A model generated the notes under the pieces. The model worked only from the letters and a program-made list of their open reading frames with translations. It made no database searches and was not told the origin of the DNA. 64,000 nt of DNA from Paragonimus westermani. Its lineage: Eukaryota > Platyhelminthes > Trematoda > Plagiorchiida > Troglotrematidae. Below, in pieces: positions 49,201-61,200 of this stretch. The stretch spans positions 1 through 64,000 of the forward strand of contig QNGE01003072.1 in NCBI GenBank assembly GCA_008508345.1, written 5' to 3'. The number at the start of each line of letters is the position of its first letter. The stretch's first letter is position 1. The translations under genes were made by a program, and so were the position numbers.

Positions 49201-52200
49201 AGACACCTCTTTATTAAAAAACAAACGTGAACATAAATAAAGCTTACTTCTTCTTTGTCAAATAACTCAATGTACATCTGAAGATCCAAAGCTGTCAGAA
49301 AGCTCGCCACTGTCAATTTGGAGTGTGCATGATGACTGGCAATCGAGGTGGGAACAGACAGACTGTTGTTGCCGCTGGAGGTCACCGCGACCGAAGTGCT
49401 CAGTCGCAAGCCATTCATACTTGTCGGAGCGCAGCGGATACTCGAGGCAGCCGAGGTGTGGATTGCGACAAGCGGAGCTACGGCTATCCCGTCAGCAGCA
49501 GATTCCTGTCCCTGACCCTCGACTCGTGGACCAACAGAACAGACTGGAGCAACGCAGTCGGAAGTGGACGAATCGGTTTGAGGCAAAGGAAAACCAAGAC
49601 GGGTTGCATTTTCTGATCCGGTCACCAAGTCGCTGGCGAACATACCTCCAGAAACGAGCGCATCTTTTGTGACTGTCGTAACAGTGAAATTGGAATGAAG
49701 CATTGCATCCGTGAGCAGAGATCTGACGTCTTCCGCAGTGGCCAGGTCAATAGGTATTTGGTCTGTAGCGATAAAAGCAGAGAAAAAACATGGGATAATT
49801 GCTGAAACGCACGGTCACTTTCTGAGTATACAGCTGTAAAACAACACATTGATACTGAACTCCGTTGAAACGCACATTAATGTGTATTGCAAATTTCGGC
49901 TAAAAATCTGTACCAAATATAAATCCAAACACAACGGCAACCATCCAACTCATCCACAACACAGACATCAAAAAACACTATATCCGTGAGGACATATGGG
50001 GGTGGAGGAAATGGTGAGCCGATATACAGTATGCTCATAGGCACGGAGCATCAAACTGAGAGTATTCTCAATTGACAGGTTAAATGTCAGCCAGCGAGAG
50101 ACGACAGTTCGCGCTTCCGGACACACTAACTAAAGAAAGGCCATCAAGACATTACAATCCCTCAAGCACCACACAGCCTCAGAGAAGACGACTTTCTATC
50201 ATTTTCAGAGGTGTGAAACAGCTGTCACTCATCTCATTGGTGACGCGCCGTTTTAATCATTTAGTAGCAGTGTAGAGCTACGGTCAACTCCACTAAGTGG
50301 CAAATATGTCTAACATAGAAGAAGTAACTCGAAGATTTGAGATATCCCGAATTTGAGTTGGCAAGAAAAGAACATTTGAGACGAATAGACGGGTTTATCT
50401 GCTTTGGCCATAACCATATCAGACCATCGTCCATCATTCAACGAGAGTCTTCCACCACAAGTACTGGAAGTAAGGATCAGCTATTGTGTTTGGATACCTG
50501 AAAAAGAGTATTGCTGATAGGGCTGTTAACAGACGTTGTTTAAAACAGGTGGGTGTATCCAACAGATAGATATACATATATATTCCTATTTTGATTGTAT
50601 ACGGATGATGCAACACATCAAACTGTATAACAGTTAGAGAAGCCGTATATTATGTGCGTGGTGAAAAAAAATGTGGATTGCAGTGGTTCTCAAAACGGTA
50701 TGCAGCTTTTTTGCACACTATTCATGAATTATTTGTGCTTCGAGTTTATCACATGTTTGTTGGATGGCTTTTTTTAGAACTAAATCGAATTTCTGTGTAA
50801 AACAGCACAAACACATACCTACTCAGCGGTTCACCAAAAATATACTGGCGACCATTTGCCTCGGTCTAATTTTCACCCAACTCGTTCCATAAAAGTAGCC
50901 ATTGACTGGCTAAATTGTAGTATGCCTAGTTGAGAAGTTAAACGTCACATATGTGTGTACTTAAGCCTAGGACCAGTTTGCTTTCCGGCCAATTACGCCA
51001 ATTGGCAACATTTGACCAGGATAAAATCATTCTTAACACCGGAATATCACTAAGTCTAAGGTAGAACGTGAGTAACCTACGTAAGTCGAATCAACTGTGA
51101 GACCTATTCAAAATGAAGTTATTTTCAATGGCGAAAGACACGGATTTATTACGTTGCTCAACATCACAAAATACACCGTACAGCGAAACTATCCACACAA
51201 TTCGCCGAGAGAACTGATCAAACCACATCCCAACAGGTTGTGATGAGCGCTACACAAGGAGGACTAATCGATCTCTAACTAATCTCGATGAAAACCGGCC
51301 GAAATTGTTGCAAGCCGATATGGTCACACACTTCAACAGTTACCTGACAGCACTGGAATCTACCCTTATTCGGTGAGCGCACATAAGAGACAAGCCACAA
51401 GTTGGACATAACCAATGCGTCCATTGTCTAGTTCCGTACCAGAAAAAGACGTATCTCGCAATTCGCAGGAGCGCTATTAATCGAACGTACTACCCACTTT
51501 CCTGCGTTCAAAGATGACTATCTTTGGCTCTTCAGCTATACTGAAAATTTAGCATGATATAGCAGTAGAGTTAATGGTATACGTAGCTGATACGACATTA
51601 AATATATATTGTTAAGTGTGTTCCGCGCCCAACTGCACTGAGGGATCACGCTGTGACCGATTGTGACAGTAATGTAAGAATGGACAGACTGAGTGTTAAC
51701 TATACGCGTAAAAAAACAGACAAATAGAAACATAAGTATTGGAAGTAAAAGCCAAAAACAGGTCAGCGTGCTCAAGAAGGCGGGCCGTATAGATTAAGAC
51801 GCATAGACACGTCCATGAGTGTTTCTGACTAGTAATGTAGCGAATTCATGTTGTGACTCCGTAACTCGTCATGTGATAGTTACCAGCCTTGCTTATCTGA
51901 GTGAGCAAGGCTGTTAGAACTTATGAGTGTATCATCGCACGGTCAACTAGAGGTATTCTCTAACACAGCATCAGTGACATTCAACAATGAGAGATGCATC
52001 AGGAGCCCCATCAGCATATGGATCATATGACGCAACTAGCGTAGATTGTACGCTTTTATTATACCGGTTACTAGTCGTGGATTGTGACACTACTTAAATA
52101 ATTAGCCCATTTGATATAACGTATCTAACGGAGACAGCAAGAGAAATTCTATGAACCTTTCGTGTAAATGGGCCAGTTGTCCAATTCGTGCAGCAACAGT

Positions 52201-55200
52201 AGGCTTATACAAGCACTGTAAGACGACGACCAGACATTTTTGCGATACCATAAACTAAAAAGATAAGCGAATGCATCATTTGTTTTCACTATCTTCATAA
52301 ACGTCTAGTGACTGGTGTCTGGCTGATGAGATGACATTGTGGCAGTGGATGAGGCGATCAACAATCTCAAGCGGCTTGCCTATAATTATGAAGAGAGAAT
52401 TGGGACTAACTCTATCTTATTGAGGGCGTGAACTATATATTGTATCGACTAACCATACCATTTGACCGGTCCAGTATGGTCTGCATGTTCTCTGAAGAAG
52501 AGCCAGCTAACGTAATGTAATCAACTCAGCATCAGACAGACACTACCAAGCAGAAACCGGGTGATCCTTCCAGAATATCGTCCGTCACAAAGTTGAAGAA
52601 GAGGGGAGATCAGACACCCCTGTCGAACGCAACCTGGTACGCATTCTGCGCCCAGAGCACATAGACGACACCAACAAACTGACATACTTCAATGGAACTT
52701 CTCTGTAACGGCGACAACTTCAGAGAGTAAGTCGGGAAACCGAGTAAAAGGCAGTCAGCAAGTCCGATGCTGCAGTGTCTGTCACGAATTGAACATAGAA
52801 TTGATGCATCAACGACTTATTCGGAGACCGGACTGCTCTATACTTATCGGACTCACTCTTTGTTTCAGAAGTCGCCACGCTGCCTGACTGTGAGTATCCT
52901 GTATACGATAGAGACTTTAGATGAATATCTATTTGTCGATACACAAGAAGATAGTAAGAGCCCTATGTAGTATATGATGATCGTTGTGACGAACAACGAA
53001 AGTGTTAAGAAAGAAATGCTTGTAAACTTGACCTTTCCCTGGACTTAGTGACCTTTTTTAAACCACCTATTGACTATCCACTCTGCCCTCTAACTGCTCG
53101 ATATAAAAACCCGCTCCATGTTATTGTAAATTTGGTACTGGCGAATCAATGCGAAATGCTTGTATCTACAAGTTTTCGTGTTCCAAAGGTTTTGTTCAAA
53201 CTTCTGAAGGGAATGAACTGTTTCAAAAATAATCATGTCAGGCTTCGGTAGACAAGAAAAAAGAGAAGACAAGAGGCTGATGTAGTGCGATTTGTGTCTG
53301 AACAATTTCATCTGCACTGTTACGAGTGCACACAAGTGACCGTTCATACGTATGATCAAGGGAAATCAACATCACCTTACATCTCTTCTTTGTTCAAATT
53401 CGTGACTGCAAAAGAGTGTTTCGATAAGAGATGAGTTTGCTATCAATTCACGGATAGTTGGCTCTAAAGAGTGGGAACCAACTTCGAAATAATGCGTTAT
53501 TCAAACAAAATATTCTGGGAGTAGACTGTTCACCACGTTCAAATTAAACATACTACTTCAGTCTATTCGTTTCAAAGGTATGAAATGTAACAATAACAAT
53601 AACGTCATTTTAAACAACGTTGTTAAACCGTCTTCAACCCTTTTAAATTTACACACACTCCAGGAACACTAGCGTCACCCAACCATTTTCGGCCCATTCC
53701 TCTCGAACGTAATTTTGTTTGGTCAATCGTACTTCATCAGCATGTAGATGGTGAGATTCTAGGATGGTTTTTTCACAGAAACAAAAACTGTCACACACAG
53801 TGAAACAATCAGTCTTTGCTTGTGCTTTTAATGTAAAGGGAATGGTATACTTGGACCAGGAGACACCCTTTAATCGGGTCAAGAGCTGTCATAACGATAT
53901 TAAAGGTTGTACATTAAATGCTCCGAAGAGACATGTTCATTTCAATTTTATGATTATAAAAGTGCTCTCACTATATTTAACCATAAAATTTTAACAAGCA
54001 GAGAAAACAGGCGGTTAGTGCAATACATTATATAATCTAACCTTTGTGTGAGGAATTTTATACTAACCTTAAGTCGTCAGTGTCTAAACGGTTTCGATTA
54101 TCTGGCAGTATATGGCTCACATCGGCAAATCTCTGTTCAACAACACAAAATGAGACGAAGGCGATACAGAGCAAGTTAGCCTTATACGTAGAGCAGGAAA
54201 TTTCATATGCCGTTACAGCTACACGACTTGACGCCGTTTATTGGTGAACATCTGTCTGAACTCTTCAACCTTCCAAAGCTCGTTGGCTTTTTTATGGATG
54301 GAGCTTTTGTAAATAAGCGGATTCATTGTCCAGGTAGATGGTTCCCAGTAGATCAAATCATCAAAGCAAATCTGAGTCCCGTTCTAAACGTCGCAGATGC
54401 AAGAAACAATGTTCAAGGTCACTACTAGAACAGGAAGTCACGAGGCATACCAGGTTGAGCAACAGTAATTAAACTCTCCTAATGATTTTCTGCGAATTTA
54501 ACCTCCCATCATGGATCCACATTGCAATTTTGCCACGGTTGAATTGAAATTATGTGCTTAAAGTTGCATATTTAGTTCGTTGATGTTACGGTGCATATCG
54601 GACAAATAGGTGAAACTGCAAAAAATTCAGTTCCCTCATATAGTTTGTGGTCAACATAACACAGAAATTATAAAGCAGTCATACGAATTAAAGAACCGTT
54701 TCAAACATGAGCAGCTGGAGATTCACTACACTTCCGTGTGACACAGTTACACCATACCATTCGTGCGTTTGCCACCCGATCGGCTGTTTTTCGCAAGATG
54801 GGACAGATCAGCTTTCGTCACCGTCCCTCAGTATGGGCGATGAAAGATGAACGAAATGACTGTGCATAAAACATGTTACTGGTTATCCTAGTGAAGCGGT
54901 ACAACCGTGCATCACTAATATTGACCTTCAGAATTGCTTCCAATTCCAGACGCATCTCATTGAATGCATGGATTGTCTTTTTATGATTCCGTTCATTGCA
55001 CTCCTCTGGTTACGTGTACAGTCGATAAATGGTCAGTGTGCAAACGAATCCAACACTAGTCTACAGGTAAAAAGCACTCGTGTCATAGACGGACGTGCAA
55101 AATCGTTTGAATAAACCGACTGCATGCAGCTCAAATCTTGCATGGGGTCATGAAAGTAGGGTACATATCAAGGTGCCTTTGACTCTCATCAGTGGTTTAA

Positions 55201-58200
55201 AATTCAGCATGTACCGCTCGGGAGTAGAAAATGATTGGTGATGTTTATACCAGAACAAACATACAGAAAAGTCGTCCTCGCCCATCAGGGCATCAGGTAT
55301 GCTTGAAAGAATAGCTCATCTCTAAAACTTCGAAGTGGAGCATGAGTATACAGAAAAAACTAGTACGGTGCGATAAAACACGGCACTATAAAGAACGGAA
55401 GACAATAGATAATAGGTTAAGCCGACACTAAAACAGATCCACAATTAAAATGAATGTGCACGGTTATTCACAACGTGCCCAACCACATGCGAGTAGTACT
55501 TTGGGTAGGTCAAAAAAGGACTTGTGGAAACAAGCGTCGATATGAAATTCTCCATATCAGATAATTGCCATTTTCAATCTAACCCGGGTGGCATAGCAAA
55601 CGATAAATTGGTAATCGCAAAACAAGTCCACGTCACCAAAGCCAGCGTAACGAAATTCGCACGCCAGTCAACAAGTAATAATTGCTTTCGTCACATTTGG
55701 AAGTGAAAATCAGGTGGTATCTTCAGTGCGGTTACGGTGAGCTCACAAAGTATGTCAACAAAAATTAGTCAGGTTCATTTTCAATTACCAGCGTTATTCG
55801 AAAAAGTTATCAGTTATTAATCTTTCACTTTGGAAATATCATTGACTGCATCCCATGGACAACACTGGAGATGATTTTCTGATTATGGACAACTTTGTGA
55901 GTTGAATGATGCTGTTGACATCGTTCCAACTCTTGACGACTGAGTTTTGGTCCGAACTGTTTGGTGCTATCAGTTGGCCGGTATGAAATGCCTCATGACC
56001 TAAAACTGTAAGCCACACTTTTAAGACTGACAGGAGCATTCGTTTCTGTTCAAACTTGAGGATAGTCGTTACAAATGACAGGTAACTTCGTTCGTCTGGG
56101 TGATTATACGAATGTTAGCAGAAGCGTAAGTTGATATACCGAAGGCCATATTTCAAAGATCAAAAAGAACGTTCGTATGCTGTAGAAAGTAAGATTAAAA
56201 GAACCGAAATTGTCACAAAAGGGCGGTTGTATTCAACACTTTTATATACACCACTTAGACCTAATTGTGCAGTTGTGCAACAGGAAGGACTGTTTGTCGT
56301 TTACCGGTGTTTGACTGTTGTTGCTTCATCATAAAATAAAACGTCACCAACCAGATTACCGGACGATAATAACCCGAACGTCTGCGTGACTAAGATGATG
56401 TTTTGCCACCGAACAGACATTTTCATATACCATTAACTGATTCGCAGAGTGTTGTTTGAGAAGCATGGGACCAGCGAGAGAATAGAGCAGTGAGTGGGAG
56501 GCACCTGATTTCGGCTCTCGTCTAGTTCGTTCGGAATCCACAAGTCACTGGCATTCACAGCTTGGGAGGCTGTCACACAAACGTCAACTTTATCGTAATC
56601 CAGAGCTCAGGTGATAGGAGGCACTCTTACGTTGAATGACAATCTGGAAGAATAAAAAATTAAATACCAAACACTCACTCTCTTGGTTCCTGATGAATGC
56701 GTCAGCTCCATGAGCAAGTAATAGCGAGCACAATTGAGTGCGACCTTTTTGAGCGGCCTCGTGCAAAGGAGTGTAACCCCATTTATCAACCGCGTTGACA
56801 GACGTCCCGTAGCGGATGAGCAGGGCGGCCACGTCCACGTGGCCGTATGAGCTGGCATTGTGAAGTGGAATAAGGCCGCCTTTATCTTTGGCATTCACAT
56901 CCGCTCCGGATTCAAGTAGGAACTCGACAACCTGTGATAAGAAAAATACACAGAGCGGGAAGAAAAGATAGGGGAGATGAATGGAAAAAACTATGAGGAG
57001 CGAATTCACAAAAACGTACGCAAACATGTGGCGCTTCTGTTGTGACAGAGCCAATGAGAGCAGTTAACTGTCAGCCTGACTAAACTTAGACAAGGTCATG
57101 GGATAAAACCACGACTCTAGCCCGAGTATACCATCATCAGTGATATACAACCTAGATAACCCGAAGTTGTGAGTACCAGGGTCCAAGCCAAAGTCCAGTG
57201 AATGTCGAACTTCCCTTAAGATACTAACTCTTAACGAGCTCGGTTGACAGGGCTACAAGAAATACCGTGAAAAGTATTCATAACGCGAAATGAGGTGATT
57301 AGTATCCGTTAGAAATCTCTGACCCGACAAGAGAAAGACAAGACTGTCAACTGCAACTCGCCGCATATTTGTTTATGTGCACCACCGGATTACCCAGAGT
57401 GAATGAAGCAATCCGTTATTGCTGTTTGTTTCATTGTACCAAGTACCGAGTACGTGACGTCTCCTAAACAACGTTCATCCATCCAGACACCATTTCGTTG
57501 GAGCTGATGCAATTCCAGCGTACTTCGTAGTGTTACACACCAAAAGTTGGTGGTCGATTGGAATGTAGATGACTGAGACGGGATGAGACAGAGTTCCTTG
57601 GAAGTATCCAGAATAAATGTTTTGTGAAGTCAGACGGAAAAGTCTGGAGAGTTTGGGATATGTGATTCACTAATGCAATGACCATTCACACAATGTAAGA
57701 TGACGATGGTAAGGTCTGATCAACTAGTAGTAGTCAGTCAACACTTTTTGATCGTGTCTTCAACGGTCAAAGCTGCAACAACAACCATAGGCACATTTAA
57801 GTCTAACATTATTCGACTATTCTGACCAGATATCTCGAGTCGATAATGCGTCGGTCTTTATACATTGTTTTATATCGATGCTTGGACTGCCTCATAATGC
57901 TGTTAGTTCACTTTGGTTTGCCTAATAATCTGTTCGTAGTGCGTGTGTGAGTAAGCAACACATCGTGCTACTCATCACAAAACATTACCCACCACGTTTG
58001 TAGACGAGTGTTACACAGTCTTCACAGTCTGAAGTAAAATGAGGTACTAACAATCAACCAGCGTCAACCGGTGCTAGATGTCAAAGAGTGGTTAGCCGTC
58101 ATTCTGTATTTGAAGGGGAGTACAGTTGGGGGATTAGTCCATAAACATTCTAATTGGTCACCAATGAATACCATAGCATACTTAATGTCTCATTATTGTT

Positions 58201-61200
58201 CCATCTGAAGGTGTAGCTCCACCGGTACAAACTAAAAGGGGAGTAAGATGACCAATTCCAATACAGCACCTAGTAAGTATCACAAAACAAATTTAAACCC
58301 TATTTGGTTTTCGTCTCACTTACCTGTCTAAATGAGTAGAGAAACGCTCAGATAGTTGTTCTTTATGAGTTTTAGACAAAAAGAACATTAGCCTGAGAAT
58401 TTACCAATGTCGACATAACACGATGGAGTTGAACTGCACTTGAGGAAGATACTTATGTGTAATGACAAGAGGCTTATATGAGTTTCACAGCATTGCTATT
58501 CTCGGAAAAGGGAATCAAGAACGCAGGAGCATAAATACACAAAAAATATTGCTACAATTTAGCATACAAATACACACACATTTGAACGACGAAAAATGAT
58601 GTGTACTCACCTCGACATTGTTGTAGCCTGCGGCTAGATGCAACGGGGCTGAATTGCGTCCCTGTGTATCACGGCAATTGATGTTCGCTGGGGTGATCAG
58701 CCGTTGTAGTTTGGCGAGGTTGCCGCGTTTGGCCGCCTCCAAGACGGCAATATCACCACGTAATAGGTCGTATACATCACTGTCGGTATCCTAGGACAAA
58801 AATCAGCATTGAATAAAGAATGCGCAAGTTGGTTAAACAGGTCAAAAATACTGATACACGTGAACTACTACGGCAAGTCACAAAACGTCATAATGTGATA
58901 GTGACAGTCACAAAACGTAAGAACATGATGGTGCGCTTAGCAGAGTTAAGGGTGTGATGACTAGGGTATCTGAGTCAGATGCTAACAGGAATAACATATT
59001 CAGATGTGAAGCAGGCCTTGTAGAGACTAGTTGACAAATTCAAACCATATTTTATTGACATGCAAGGAAACGCACCAGTTATGAGTTCTAACAACAACAT
59101 AACTTGATTTTAATATCTGCTATTAAAATAGGCCTGCTGTCCACGAGAAGGCAAAAGCTATGAACCAGGGTGGCGTTGGTAATTCTGTATAGAGCAAAAT
59201 CCTTGTCTGAACATTCATAACATTCTTGATGGATGGTTGGGAACAGTGGTGGTGTTGTTTGTAGCTTGGGTTGATGGTTTTGGTATTCATATGTTCGCCG
59301 AGCTTGGCACTTAGGTTGCAAACGTTTCATCACCAGGCGAGGTGACATCATCAGTGCGTAAGTGTTTCAGCGTATATTTTGATTGATTTGCAAATGCTGA
59401 TGATGATTAACGAGCAACTGCTAAACAGTAAGCGGGCGAACAAACTGAGACATTTGGGCTACGTACAGCACAGGGATAGGTGTAGGGGGAGTCGTCGTAA
59501 CCTTGAAGTGTGACCAAGGTAGTAAAACTGAAAGTCACCATTTACTACAAACCTAGGTACATCTGATGAGAGACGAGGAAGAAGACACAGAGAAAAGACG
59601 GTTAGTTGATACCCGAACAAAGGTTAAGAACCTTAATGTCCGAAGTCCGTGCTTTTGAAAAAGGAAGACGATCCTGGTGACGAAAACGGACTGCTAGACA
59701 TTAAACCAAACGATGTCAATGTCTGTCGGATTTCATACATACGAAACGACGTACCAAACCGAAACAGTCTAAAACTAATGATACTTTGCGCTTTCACCAA
59801 CACTGACAGGATAAAAATTAGACGCAGAGGACGTACAACTGGATAGCGGCCGAGACTCACCTTGACTAGATCGATTGGCGTGTGCCCGTCTCGGTTCTTC
59901 CTTGTCGGATCGGCACCATGTTGTAAAAGTAGACGACAGATCTCGAATTTACCTTTGGCCGCCGCCTCATGTAACGGAGTGAAACGCCACAAATCGGTCA
60001 CATTCACGTTAGCTCCGTGTTGAATCAGGAGCTCAGCCACCTATGGGAAAAAGCGAACACTACTCATGTCGAATAGCATGATAAAGCACAAATAGTAGTC
60101 ATGCCCAATCCACGCTAGTATACGTGACTGTCACAAAATATCTTTCCCCTTCAGGCAGCCAGACAATACACAGCCTGACCGTCGAATCAAGTTTCACAGT
60201 TCAGTATGAACGCATCTATCATGAGTTCAACTCGGCGTTACAATGTCTACTACTAAGCACACAGTGACGGTCAACGGCGCTATTCTCGCTCATCTGGTTG
60301 AAAGCCGGCACCAGATGAAAACTGACGAAGCTTTCAAAGTGGTATATCGCGTGCCGGGCAACCCATCAAAAGGTGTCCGAATTAGAACACTTTGTACTGC
60401 CGAGGCTATCAGAATCAGGCTGACTGACCCAATATTATGTCATCAAAAACGGTTCGTCCAGACGCTGCACCTACCATGGCCAAAAATCCATTGGATCGAT
60501 GGCCAACCGACCAATCAAGCCACCGCCAATTGGCTGGCCAGTGACCTCGCTTCTCTGTAATAAGTCTGGTCATTATCTCGATCTAACCCTACTAACTCCT
60601 TATATAATTGTACCGGCCTGAAGATGAATTATCGAAAACATATGTTCATCTATGTCTTTATTTTCTAAAAAAAAAATTAGAAAAAAAGAACTTTTCGAAA
60701 AGTGAGCAGCCGCCCATAACAAAACAGATAATAGCACGTCACCGACGGGGAAATGCTGCTATGTTCTAAAGCACTTCCAATCTACTGCCTGTAATCGAGC
60801 TCGTGACGCCTTTTCCGATCTGTCACTGTTTGGATGACCCATGATAAGAACACCCGCAGGGATCAGACTATTTAAGTGTCATTCAGATGAATATCGCTCA
60901 ACCAGGATAGGGTTACTTGGCAGACGTAATGGACAACGCGATGGACTAACTAGTATGATCAAGACAGAGGGAACGAATGTTACACATCGAACGGTCTGCA
61001 CGTTGTTAACAAGGAACGGACACTGCTCCTTAAATCTAATTCACAGACACCTGATTTACAGAATTTCCGCTTTGTAATTCCACTTACCCGGCAATGACCG
61101 TAGGAACAAGCATTGTGCAGCGGTACCAGACCGCCCTTGTCTTTTGCGTGCACATCTGCATTGTACTGAAGCAATAGTTCGACAACGGCCAAACGATTGT

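Noticed and set aside
54044..54428. Plus-strand frames in tankyrase intron 4 considered as a transposase piece
   Set aside because: I could not find any catalytic motif or terminal repeats to support a transposon family.
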